From the NCBI GenBank assembly GCA_964292325.1, contig CAXYVG010000047.1:1-30391 (forward strand): a stretch of 30,391 nt of DNA, in the 5' to 3' direction. Source of the DNA: CTSoil-075 sp964292325. Lineage in GTDB: Bacteria; Bacillota; Negativicutes; DSM-13327. How positions within the stretch are numbered: position 1 is the stretch's first letter; each line of letters starts with the position of its first letter. Of the stretch, positions 6,207-13,358 are shown piece after piece. The notes under the pieces were generated by a model. The model worked only from the letters and a program-made list of their open reading frames with translations, searched no databases and was not told the origin of the DNA. Position numbers and translations under genes: made by a program.

Positions 6207-8084
6207 ATGAATGATTTTAGAATGAAGCCAATTCAAAAAGAGCAACCGTCTACCTCGGATAAATATCTTAAAATGCTAAGGAATATAAAGATTTCGCCAT
6301 CAACCATTACCCAGCATACTGAATTATTTCAGACAATTTTAAGGGCAATTGATGTGGAATTTGTTATTGAAGGCCGCGAACTTTCTCTTGTGTCCGATGA
6401 GAAAAAGCTTACAAACTTTGGAATCGTTGTTTCAGAAATTAAACAAATATACGAACTTGACGGTGAACAACAGGAGGTTGAACTACCAATTTTCAGCCAC
6501 CTTGCAACACCCAAAGTAGTAAGGGTAAACTTATTGGATTTAAACTCCAATCGTTGGCTAGACAAACTTGGAGTCAATTACATGTTTAAACGTGGAAGTG
6601 TTGAAAAAATCAAGGAAATGATCAAAACTTTGGCTAGGTTTGCTCCTCTAGTTGAGGAGTACCATTATTCAGGCTGGGCACTGAACAAAGAAAGTACTTA
6701 TATCATGGGCGGTGAAAAACTGCATGGTACTACTATATCAAATGACGATAGCAAATCCGCTTGTGAATATACCTTAAAAATGCTGGATGTGGCAGAGCGT
6801 CGATTGACGATACCTCTACTGGCAATTGCATCACTATCGCTTGTACAAAGCCGAATGATATCATCCGGAGAATTCTTTAAGGGCGTGGTCGGCTTACTCG
6901 CCCAAAGCCAATCTTTCAAAACTACCATAACGGCCTTGTTTTTTGACTTTGAAAATGGGCGCAAGGCCGATATCAACTTTGATTCGACGGAAAGTGCCCT
7001 GACCCGAATCATAGGGCAGAAGCGGGATTCTGTTTGTATAGTTGATGACTTAAAGCCAGCATCTACAGCTAATATGAAAAAAAATCTTTTATCAAAACTC
7101 GAAAAAATCATTCGGATGTGCGCAGACGACAGTAACGGCTTCCAACGAGCAGGACAGAAAAATGCGATTATTTCAAATAAGGCAAGTGGCATTGTCGTTA
7201 TTACCGCCGAAGAAATACCTGTAAATGTCTATTCGACACTTGCACGATTGCTAATTTTAGAAATGAACCGGAAAAGCGTAGATAAAGAAAGACTGACATA
7301 TTTTCAAGCCAACCACAGCATTTACAGAACTTTCATTAAAAACTATATACGCTTTATCAGTGCTCAGGGCGTGAGTGAATACTGCGATAACCTCAAAAAA
7401 CGATTTTTAGAGGAACGCTGCACTCTTCATAGCAAGCTGCTTGCGCAAAATATTCAAGTTGACCCGAGAACAAATGATATGACGGTATGGTTATCGATAT
7501 CGTTTTCCGAGTTTCTAAAATACGCACTAAAAGTCGGAGCAGTAGCTTCAGACCAGTTTGAAACGCTCACAAAAGAAGCCGAAAAAACATTTATTGATCT
7601 CATGGCACAACAGGCAGAACGTATTAACGAGCTTGATGATATTACTAGATTTTTCAAGGGATTACGTGTCTTATTGGACACTAAAGAAGCACGCATTGAA
7701 CATTTAGAAGCTAGAAATAGTAGTTATTCATCAGCTGATAGTAAAAACGCTATTGGCTTTATGAAGAAGGATTATGTGTTCCTTAAAAATGACGTTGCCT
7801 ATCAATGTGTTTCCGCCTATTACCGGCAAAATGGCAAAGAATTTGCAATAGCAGAATCTACGTTGAGAAGGCTGCTATGTGATAGTGGTTACCTAATTCC
7901 CCAAAATCCAAAATCAAATATTCATAGATTATATGTGAATCGAGAGACATACCAGTGCATTAAATTCTCAGAATCAACTTTTAATTGGCTAAAAGGAGGT
8001 AAAAATGATGGAGCCGAAGATGATATCGAAATTCCAGATAATAGGGGCATGCGTCAAAATGCAAACAATTTCCTGGGAAGATGA
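6207..8084 (+). CDS. DUF927-like ATPase of a mobile element, altered Walker A, 625 aa
   Basis: The start is ATG 6207, preceded by AAGGA; an upstream ATG at 6168 in the same frame has no ribosome binding site. About residues 145-440 match the layout of the DUF927 helicase-like ATPases found in plasmids and integrative elements: a YSGWALN 'GWxh' strand, an IPLLAIASLSLVQS helix, a P-loop position at LLAQSQSFKTTITALFF, a Walker B at SVCIVDDLKPA, and a sensor-like GIVVITAEEIPV. The P-loop reads AQSQSFKT where GxxxxGKT is expected: the Lys-Thr is kept and both glycines are replaced. The N-terminal part (about 1-140) and the C-terminal part after 500, which resembles a winged helix (STLRRLLCDSGYLI), are unassigned. 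No primase motif is seen. Replication or maintenance of the element, or a defence role, are the main options. The end overlaps the next gene by 80 bases. Confidence 0.7.
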   Translation: MNDFRMKPIQKEQPSTSDKYLKMLRNIKISPSTITQHTELFQTILRAIDVEFVIEGRELSLVSDEKKLTNFGIVVSEIKQIYELDGEQQEVELPIFSHLATPKVVRVNLLDLNSNRWLDKLGVNYMFKRGSVEKIKEMIKTLARFAPLVEEYHYSGWALNKESTYIMGGEKLHGTTISNDDSKSACEYTLKMLDVAERRLTIPLLAIASLSLVQSRMISSGEFFKGVVGLLAQSQSFKTTITALFFDFENGRKADINFDSTESALTRIIGQKRDSVCIVDDLKPASTANMKKNLLSKLEKIIRMCADDSNGFQRAGQKNAIISNKASGIVVITAEEIPVNVYSTLARLLILEMNRKSVDKERLTYFQANHSIYRTFIKNYIRFISAQGVSEYCDNLKKRFLEERCTLHSKLLAQNIQVDPRTNDMTVWLSISFSEFLKYALKVGAVASDQFETLTKEAEKTFIDLMAQQAERINELDDITRFFKGLRVLLDTKEARIEHLEARNSSYSSADSKNAIGFMKKDYVFLKNDVAYQCVSAYYRQNGKEFAIAESTLRRLLCDSGYLIPQNPKSNIHRLYVNRETYQCIKFSESTFNWLKGGKNDGAEDDIEIPDNRGMRQNANNFLGR

Positions 8085-8436
8085 GATTAATTTGATTGAC
8101 GGAATTCCCTATAATATAGACTTTTATCAAGATTTTTCGACTATATATTTAAATGAAGAGCTTCTTATCAAAATGTCTATTGCTTCTATTATTGAATTTA
8201 TTAATAACCATAAAACTGAGATTGAAGTATCTGATGTACACAAGCCTATTGCTTTTTCGTACAAAAGTTACCATGACAGTCTAGAATTATGGAAGATAGT
8301 TGATAAATTTACTAAAAAAGAAAAGAAGCTTGCAATAGAATGGGAAAATGGCAAAAAAAAGCGAGTAAAAGATGGTAAAAAGTTATTTGCTGAAATAGAT
8401 AGTGGCGAATATTTTCTAAAAACAGGAGGTAAGTAG
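8005..8436 (+). CDS. Hypothetical protein, 143 aa, second gene of the operon
   Basis: Not recognised. An AAAGGAGGT at 7992-8000 directly before ATG 8005 leaves little doubt about the start, even though this places the first 80 bases inside the ATPase gene in another frame. The protein is soluble. The N-terminal third is mixed hydrophobic and acidic (WEDEINLIDGIPYNIDFYQD), and the end is highly charged (KKEKKLAIEWENGKKKRVKD). The long overlap and the ribosome binding site inside the upstream gene suggest translational coupling and a fixed ratio with the ATPase. Confidence 0.65.
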   Translation: MMEPKMISKFQIIGACVKMQTISWEDEINLIDGIPYNIDFYQDFSTIYLNEELLIKMSIASIIEFINNHKTEIEVSDVHKPIAFSYKSYHDSLELWKIVDKFTKKEKKLAIEWENGKKKRVKDGKKLFAEIDSGEYFLKTGGK

Positions 8437-8437
8437 C

Positions 8438-9163
8438 ATGAATGAATTTGTCAATCTAAATAAAATTTCACAAGTTAGTACGGCCTATAGTTACTTAGGC
8501 TATCGCTTCCTTTTAGGTAATATTGAAGTTGTAAAATACCTGTATGGGAATTACTGGTTGGAAAGTCCTCCTCTTATTAAAACAATTAATCAATTGCAAT
8601 ATTGCCTGACAGCAGAAGAAATAGAGAAAGATACCAAAGGTGTTTATTGTAACGAATTTTTATATTATTGGGGCATGATTTGCATTGGTGAATTGTCGGG
8701 ACTTATCTGCAAGGATTTAGAAACAGCTGAAATGTGCTTTAAAAAAATAATGAAAGTTGTACCAAAAGTAAAAGCACGATTGGCTTTCATAGAATTACTG
8801 AAAAGCGATGCTACCCACAAAAGTGAGAGTAACGTTAAAAGACTTGATCTATTACGACAATCGGCCGGGAATCAAGATTTGTTTTCAAGTATAGTTCTCT
8901 CGAAAATTACCTATTATTCGTATTTAACTGAAGAGCAGACGGATAATTTTAAAATGCCTATACGTGTACGTAATTTATTAGAAGCTCCTTGTCAAAAAGG
9001 TCATCCTGTAGCAATCAAGTTTTGGAATGCTATTTTGGATTACACTGGTACATGCGAAGCTCTGAGTATGAAGTTAGATGAATCATACATAAATAAAAGT
9101 ATACTTTATGACTACTCACTAAAATCGTATGCAAATATGCAAATAAGCTCTGAAACCCTTTAA
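8438..9163 (+). CDS. Helical repeat-like hypothetical protein, 241 aa, third gene of the operon
   Basis: Not recognised. GGAGGT lies inside the last codons of the upstream gene, and ATG 8438 follows that stop by one base, so the genes are tightly coupled. The sequence is almost wholly helical and has TPR/Sel1-like pieces, for example a Tyr-Leu-Gly-rich start (YSYLGYRFLLGNIEVVKYLY) and ETAEMCFKKIMKVVPKVKAR in the middle, but no clean repeat consensus. A protein-binding scaffold is the likeliest reading. There is no signal peptide and no membrane span. No terminator follows directly; about 190 bases without clear features separate it from the next gene. Confidence 0.6.
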   Translation: MNEFVNLNKISQVSTAYSYLGYRFLLGNIEVVKYLYGNYWLESPPLIKTINQLQYCLTAEEIEKDTKGVYCNEFLYYWGMICIGELSGLICKDLETAEMCFKKIMKVVPKVKARLAFIELLKSDATHKSESNVKRLDLLRQSAGNQDLFSSIVLSKITYYSYLTEEQTDNFKMPIRVRNLLEAPCQKGHPVAIKFWNAILDYTGTCEALSMKLDESYINKSILYDYSLKSYANMQISSETL

Positions 9164-9356
9164 TATCAATAGTTTATATTTGCTCGATATTTGTGCAAAT
9201 TGCATATGCAGCATAAAAAATGACGGTCATACATAATACGTGTTAAGAAACCTAGCTTTAAATCATCGTTTATCATAAATTCTTACCTATATATTATGAA
9301 TGTAGACAACCTGCCACCGCATAAAATTTATTAGACCTAGAAAGGAGGGGATGCAA

Positions 9357-9524
9357 TTGAATGTCATCGTCCACTCACCTAAAAGCCCAGAAGGCTTACT
9401 AAGTTTACAAAAAAGGGTTGCCAGTGTTCATGCCGAAGCTGTTTTAAAGTACATCTCAAGGCTCCCCTGCCCTAAGGAGCAAAAACTAGAACTAGTTTCT
9501 AAAATTCAAAATTCTTTTAAATAA
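9357..9524 (+). CDS. Small conserved mobile-element protein, 55 aa
   Basis: The frame is open from ATG 9351, but TTG 9357 is better placed: AAAGGAGGGG ends directly before the ATG and about 7 bases before the TTG. The product starts LNVIVHSPKSPEGLLSLQKR (first residue Met if TTG is used) and has a short beta-strand, a helix and the motif RLPCPKEQKLELV. Small proteins with this 'VxVHxPxxxxxhxxLQxxVAxVHAxAVhxYI' pattern occur in conjugative elements and plasmids of clostridia as I remember them; the function is unknown. A strong terminator follows within 3 bases, so it is probably transcribed alone. Confidence 0.65.
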   Translation: MNVIVHSPKSPEGLLSLQKRVASVHAEAVLKYISRLPCPKEQKLELVSKIQNSFK

Positions 9525-9526
9525 AG

Positions 9527-9565
9527 ATAAGCTAAGCAATCACTAGACTGCTTAGCTTATTTTTA
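9527..9565 (+). terminator. Rho-independent terminator after the 55-aa gene
   Basis: A perfect 12-bp stem, ATAAGCTAAGCA (9527-9538) with TGCTTAGCTTAT (9549-9560), a 10-base loop, and TTTT immediately after. Confidence 0.9.
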
Positions 9566-9654
9566 TATTGTATGAATACCGCTAATTTTAATATTTAAAA
9601 AACCTATATCCTGTGTACGTAGTACCGAGATAACTTCCTTCATCTGGCATTTCG

Positions 9655-9663
9655 TGATATAAT
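9655..9663 (+). promoter_or_regulatory. Extended -10 promoter for the Fic gene
   Basis: TGATATAAT (9655-9663) is an extended -10 (TGn TATAAT). The -35 region (TTCCTT at 9635-9640) is poor, as is common with extended -10 promoters. Transcription would give a leader of about 160 bases before the Fic start. Confidence 0.5.
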
Positions 9664-9793
9664 TTTTATAATAATTAGTGTAAATTTTGTTGAAAAAATC
9701 AGGGACACCAAGCGTCTATACATTGATATCGTTATATATGTTATTCGCCCCTATATCAATTATAAATCCTGCAAACATAGTGAATACTAACTC

Positions 9794-9830
9794 AGAAAGG
9801 AGTGCCGAGTTATTTGCTCGGCGGAATTTT
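9794..9830 (+). promoter_or_regulatory. Hairpin between a Shine-Dalgarno and the Fic start codon
   Basis: AAAGGAG (9796-9802) is about 28 bases from ATG 9831, too far by itself. GCCGAG (9804-9809) and CTCGGC (9817-9822) form a 6-bp stem in between, and if folded they leave the Shine-Dalgarno a normal distance from the ATG. A weaker GGCGGA also lies just before the start. The arrangement suggests structure-dependent translation of the toxin-like gene. Confidence 0.45.
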
Positions 9831-10598
9831 ATGACCAAGCAAGAAATATTTAATAAAGCGGATGAGTATAAAAAAATCATACAAGCGGCACGTCCATTAA
9901 AGCTCGCAGAAATTAAGGAATTAGATGCCTACTTCAAAATTGGCTTAACCTATAGCAGTAACGCCATAGAGGGAAATACTCTTACCATTTCTGAAACCAA
10001 AGTACTATTAGAGGATGGACTGACAGCTGGTGGTAAACCATTAAAAGACAGCTTAGAAGCAATTGGTCATGCAAAGGCATATGATTTTATGCTGCAGATG
10101 GTCAGAGAAAAACCTTTTGAAATTACAGAGCATATTATTTTAGAATTGCATCGCCTATTTTATGAAGGAATTGATAAAGAAAACGCTGGCAAATATCGTG
10201 ATATTTCCGTTTATATTACTGGAACTGATTACCTCCCACCTGAGCCAGAACAAGTTCCTCTGCTAATGAAGGAATATGTAAATAAAGTAAATCAATTATC
10301 AGCAACCATGCACCCGATTGAATTAGCTGCACTTGCTCATAAGTGGTTTGTTGATATACATCCATATGTTGACGGTAATGGCAGAACAGCACGCCTGTTG
10401 ATGAATCTACTCTTGATGCATTATGGCTATGGTATTGTATCTATTCCGCCCGTATTGAGAGTGGAATACATTGAGGCTCTTCGTGTATCACAACGTGCTA
10501 ACCAACCAGATGCAGAGCCATTTATCAAGTTGATTGCTGAATGTACCATAGAAACTCAGAAAGATTATCGTAGGCTTTTACGCATAAATACGAATTAA
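9831..10598 (+). CDS. Fic family protein (AMP-transferase) with N-terminal inhibitory motif, 255 aa
   Basis: Fic proteins usually move AMP from ATP onto a hydroxyl of a target protein. The core motif is complete: HPYVDGNGRTARLL (about residue 180), with the catalytic His, the acidic residue for Mg and the GNGR anion site. The N-terminal SSNAIEGN (about residue 45) fits the (S/T)xxxE(G/N) inhibitory helix, which puts this in the self-inhibited class where the inhibitory helix precedes the core. No separate antitoxin is therefore needed. Loop residues YLPPEPEQVP fit the flap region that binds the target. There is no C-terminal winged helix or other added domain. The ORF is open for 48 codons upstream, including a hydrophobic stretch, but only ATG 9831 has a plausible initiation context. 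It is probably part of the element's cargo. Confidence 0.9.
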   Translation: MTKQEIFNKADEYKKIIQAARPLKLAEIKELDAYFKIGLTYSSNAIEGNTLTISETKVLLEDGLTAGGKPLKDSLEAIGHAKAYDFMLQMVREKPFEITEHIILELHRLFYEGIDKENAGKYRDISVYITGTDYLPPEPEQVPLLMKEYVNKVNQLSATMHPIELAALAHKWFVDIHPYVDGNGRTARLLMNLLLMHYGYGIVSIPPVLRVEYIEALRVSQRANQPDAEPFIKLIAECTIETQKDYRRLLRINTN

Positions 10599-10653
10599 AA
10601 AACAAACAATACTTAAAAACCTCTGCTTGCTATTTTAAGCTTTCTACTCATAA

Positions 10654-10705
10654 TCTAACCATTCTAACCAGATGATTTGACAAAACTGGTTAGAATGGTT
10701 AGATT
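10654..10705 (+). promoter_or_regulatory. Inverted promoter-operator copy beyond the 3' end of the AlbA_2 gene
   Basis: An exact 18-bp inverted repeat (10654-10671 and 10686-10703) built of TCTAACC units, with a 14-base spacer. It also contains TTGACA (10677-10682) and TAGATT (10700-10705) with 17 bases between, facing right. It matches the promoter-operator at 12098-12150 but in the opposite orientation, so the AlbA_2 gene is enclosed by facing copies. It could serve as a terminator, an operator, or an antisense promoter into the gene. Confidence 0.7.
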
Positions 10706-10762
10706 TTTAAGTCATTGAAGCCGTTTCTAACTTTTCCCAGAATTATCATTACCTAAACATAT

Positions 10763-12067
10763 TTATTGAAAAGGACGATAGCATGTGGTTTTTCCCTTAC
10801 CTTCCTGAATAAGCTGCCCATTTTTCATCATTTTTTTTAACAGGCGTCCACTGGTTGTCTGTCCGATACCTAACAGCTTTTCAACTTCCTTCCGTGTAAC
10901 CATACCTTGTTGCCTCGCGATCTGTATTACTTTTTCGTCTGGGCTGTCACTTTCATCGCTTAGCTGTTTCTTCTCAGTCTGAGCATTGAGATTTGGCAGG
11001 ATAATCTTAAAAGCATTATCTGATGTTTCAATCTGCGGCGTCTTTCCACTTCCTTCATAAACATTCATAATCTTTCGCATACCAGTTCCGTAGGCTTCAA
11101 TCAGTTCCAAACGATAAAACACGTTTGCCAGCTTAGTGTTACGGCAAACAGAAATACCCATCATCACATCATTCAGTGTTACCCCGGAAACAAGACCGCC
11201 AATCGAGGTAAATTCCATTCTGTCGCCATAGATACTGATGAGCGTACTGGCTCTGAACGAGTATTCCCGGTGTACAAGGGAATTTAGCAGAGCCTCTCTG
11301 ACAGCCACCTCCGGGTAATCCCTCGTATCGATACGCCGTAGCTTATCAAAAGTGGAGCGGGTCTGATTGTGAAAATCGATATAATCATAAACCTCTGCCA
11401 TCTGTTTAAACAGAGAGCTGGAAAATTCTTTCCGATCTTTAAATACACTCTGATTGGTTCCCTCAAAAACAGCAGCCTTAATGGTATGCACACATTGCTC
11501 GGAAAGAAGTAGTCCAAGATTGGTATATATACTATCCTGATTTATAATTCCGAGTGTTTTCATTTGAATCGGCCCAAACAGAACATTTCTTTCTAAAAAC
11601 TCTTTTTGTGCCGCCACAAAAGTCAATTCCTGCTCTAGCGAACGCATTTCCTCAAAACTGTCTCCATCGGTTTCTTTAATCATTCGCCGAATTGCTGTAT
11701 CTGTGGCTGGTACAGAAGAATATCCTTGCCGAACATAAACACCTTCAGGGCGCAATCCCTTTTTTGCAATATAATAAGGACGTTCTGTTCCGCGCTGAAT
11801 ATCAACGGCAATTATGCTCTTTCCCTCTACTTTCAGGGTTTCATAATGAAGAAACATTGTCAAATCTGGTTTAATCGCGTCGCGAACCATGTTACTGATC
11901 TGCAACGCTGCCCCATCTGGATCGTCCATGCCGATAACTTCACCATTATCTTGAATGCCTATGTAAATTTTTCCACCCTCGCAGTTTGCAAAAGCTATAA
12001 TTTCTTTTTTTATATCGTCTACAATGATAGTTTTTAATTCTACAGTTTCGCTTTCCCGAAAAGTCAT
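10763..12067 (-). CDS. AlbA_2/Schlafen-like regulator with ATP-binding and winged-helix domains, 434 aa
   Basis: The layout is that of the widespread 'ATP-binding protein / putative transcriptional regulator' family. An N-terminal AlbA_2 (Schlafen-like) domain covers about residues 5-120, with ESETVELK and FANCEGGKIYIGIQDNGEV; a GHKL-like ATPase part covers about 255-370, with VREALLNSLVHREYS, IYGDRMEFTSIGG and EAYGTGMRKIM; a C-terminal winged helix covers about 385-434 (QGMVTRKEVEKLLGIGQTTS). No catalytic activity is established for most members; nucleic acid binding and control of mobile or stress genes are the usual inference. AGGAGG precedes ATG 12067. The promoter carries iterated GGTTAGAA sites overlapping its -35 to -10 region, so self-repression is likely. 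Family members are frequent on integrative elements. Confidence 0.85.
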   Translation of the reverse strand: MTFRESETVELKTIIVDDIKKEIIAFANCEGGKIYIGIQDNGEVIGMDDPDGAALQISNMVRDAIKPDLTMFLHYETLKVEGKSIIAVDIQRGTERPYYIAKKGLRPEGVYVRQGYSSVPATDTAIRRMIKETDGDSFEEMRSLEQELTFVAAQKEFLERNVLFGPIQMKTLGIINQDSIYTNLGLLLSEQCVHTIKAAVFEGTNQSVFKDRKEFSSSLFKQMAEVYDYIDFHNQTRSTFDKLRRIDTRDYPEVAVREALLNSLVHREYSFRASTLISIYGDRMEFTSIGGLVSGVTLNDVMMGISVCRNTKLANVFYRLELIEAYGTGMRKIMNVYEGSGKTPQIETSDNAFKIILPNLNAQTEKKQLSDESDSPDEKVIQIARQQGMVTRKEVEKLLGIGQTTSGRLLKKMMKNGQLIQEGKGKTTCYRPFQ

Positions 12068-12097
12068 CCGTTTACCTCCTAAAAATTCCCTAACTAT

Positions 12098-12150
12098 ATT
12101 CTAACCGTTCTAACCATTCTTGTCAATCATTTGGTTAGAATGGTTAGAAT
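12098..12150 (-). promoter_or_regulatory. Promoter with iterated GGTTAGAA operator
   Basis: Read on the minus strand: TTGACA (12121-12126) and TAGAAT (12098-12103) with a 17-base spacer form a strong sigma-A promoter for the AlbA_2 gene. GGTTAGAA units occur as two direct copies at 12099-12115 (as TTCTAACC on plus) and two inverted copies at 12133-12149. The two inner units lie between or over the -35 and -10, so a bound protein would block transcription. Confidence 0.8.
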
Positions 12151-12226
12151 TTTGAAGAAATAGACACTGGATGGATATGAATAAGTGGTTTCACATATTT
12201 GAAATCCAGGAGAGCGTAATTGGTCG

Positions 12227-12832
12227 CTATTTTTTATTATTACCAAACAATTTCACCCAGGTACTTTTCAAAATTTGAATAGTATCCTTTTCCCATTCAT
12301 TAACCGTATATACATGAAATCCATATAGATCGCCAAATTCTTTTTTCGTCAGACCCAAGCTTTGCCGCAAAGCCCGTATTTGTCGGCCTTGTCCATTGTA
12401 TAAAAAAAGATTATACTCATCAAGCAGTGCTGTGATTTCAACGCCAAAAAGTTCAGCAACTTTACTTAGCTTGTCCAAAGGATAAGGCATTTTTCTGTCT
12501 TCCTGTTCATAAGCACAATAAGTAGCACGATGAATTCCAGTTTTCCTAGCTACCTCTTTCTGCTGCAACCCTTTTTTATGTCTATAATAACGGAGCTTGT
12601 CCGACACTGTGGCAATTTCAGAAGGGCCAGAATATTTAATATTAAACCTTTCCGCTTCAAGCAATTTGCGTGGTTGCAATAGTTGAAAGCTGTGAATATA
12701 TAATGGTGCATACTTGACACCGCCAAGAGAATGGCAAGTCATTATATACATATGGTTAGCAAGGCGTATAAATGGTTGCCATTTTTCACGAAAGCAAATC
12801 CGCTTCGTATTATTTAGATCAAAGTTAGCCAC
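12227..12832 (-). CDS. XRE-type transcriptional regulator with two helix-turn-helix motifs, next to the sigK junction, 201 aa
   Basis: A helix-turn-helix of the Cro/cI type lies at about residues 77-140 (QQKEVARKTGIHRATYCAYE), and a second, weaker one at about 150-195 (LTKKEFGDLYGFHVYTVNEW). The first 70 residues hold a segment around WQPFIRLANHMYIMTCHS and YAPLYIHSFQLLQPRKLLE. The frame opens with GTG at 12832, only 14 bases inside the element and within the foreign tail of the sigK frame; there is no clear ribosome binding site, and the frame is closed by a stop within sigK. In the present arrangement the gene is read from the sigK side; in an excised circle its upstream sequence would come from the other end of the element. 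It is a good candidate for a regulator of element genes or of excision. Confidence 0.7.
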   Translation of the reverse strand: MANFDLNNTKRICFREKWQPFIRLANHMYIMTCHSLGGVKYAPLYIHSFQLLQPRKLLEAERFNIKYSGPSEIATVSDKLRYYRHKKGLQQKEVARKTGIHRATYCAYEQEDRKMPYPLDKLSKVAELFGVEITALLDEYNLFLYNGQGRQIRALRQSLGLTKKEFGDLYGFHVYTVNEWEKDTIQILKSTWVKLFGNNKK

Positions 12833-13182
12833 TGTGTTAGCATAGCATTTTCAATGCATCTGGCGGCATACGTTGCTAAACGAATTTTTTTGGTTATGTC
12901 GAAAGTATTAATGGCTTTAATTAATCCGATTGTGCCAATAGAAATGAGATCATCAATGTCCTCACCAGTGTTATCAAACTTTTTAACAATATGAGCGACC
13001 AGGCGTAAGTTCCGTTCTACTAAGACACTTTTGGCATTCCCATCACCATCTTTTAATCTCTCTAAATAGACCTTCTCTTCCTTTTCAGAAAGTGGTAATG
13101 GAAATGTATTATTAGCCACATAGGAGACGAGTAACGTCAAACCGTGCACCAGAGAAGCCGCGATTGCCACAAAAAAAGACAC
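12814..13182 (-). CDS. sigK: 5' half of the sporulation sigma factor gene sigK, interrupted
   Basis: Sigma-K directs late mother-cell transcription in sporulation. Residues 1-20 look like the pro-sequence removed by SpoIVFB; NNTFPLPLSEKEEKVYLERL and NLRLVAHIVKKFDNTGED are diagnostic, followed by DLISIGTIGLIKAIN and ATYAARCIEN (sigma region 2). Similarity ends at residue 112 (Asn), where the family continues with EILMHLR; here there are 10 unrelated residues (AMLTQWLTLI) and a stop. Regions 3 and 4 are missing, so this fragment cannot work alone. I prefer GTG 13182 because GGGGGTGA lies 8 bases upstream and it gives the usual N-terminal length; GTG 13194 is the alternative. The break falls where skin elements split sigK in other spore-formers, so it is probably rejoined by excision in the mother cell rather than being dead. 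Confidence 0.9.
   Translation of the reverse strand: MSFFVAIAASLVHGLTLLVSYVANNTFPLPLSEKEEKVYLERLKDGDGNAKSVLVERNLRLVAHIVKKFDNTGEDIDDLISIGTIGLIKAINTFDITKKIRLATYAARCIENAMLTQWLTLI
12840..12856 (-). other. Probable attachment site / element-chromosome junction in sigK
   Basis: Read on the minus strand, TGCATTGAAAATG (Cys-Ile-Glu-Asn) is sigK and the sequence from about 12846 leftward is not. The family would have GAA next; here it is GCT, so the crossover lies at or just before the shared G. AATGA is the reported core in Bacillus subtilis; here it would read AATG(C/A). The exact core can only be fixed from the other end. Confidence 0.7.
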
Positions 13183-13215
13183 CAAAGCATTCACCCCCGC
13201 TACATCACTTGCTCT

Positions 13216-13245
13216 ATTGTATGGGGTAATGTCTTTTTTTGTGCC
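13216..13245 (-). promoter_or_regulatory. Mother-cell (sigma-E/sigma-K) promoter of sigK
   Basis: Read on the minus strand: CATACAATA (-10, at about 13215-13223) matches the shared -10 of sigma-E and sigma-K (CATAnnnTA), and GGCACAAA (13238-13245) stands 14 bases upstream, with the AC expected by sigma-K. It lies 34 bases before the GTG start. Sigma-E followed by autoregulation through sigma-K is the known pattern for this gene. Confidence 0.65.
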
Positions 13246-13358
13246 TGTTATTTTTTGTATATTTTTAAATAAAATTCGGTATAATAAATCTTCGCAGACT
13301 TGCACCTTATGAAAACGTATCATATAATTCAAATACAAGTACTAAAAGGAGTGATACC

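Noticed and set aside
9687..9830. 48-codon N-terminal extension of the Fic frame with a hydrophobic stretch
   Set aside because: Neither TTG 9687 nor the ATG at about 9738 has a ribosome binding site; the promoter and RBS-hairpin fit ATG 9831 better.
12847..13200. sigK as a plain decayed pseudogene
   Set aside because: The fragment has no internal damage, keeps a good mother-cell promoter, and breaks at the known skin insertion region, which favours a programmed split. It cannot be fully ruled out without the 3' half.
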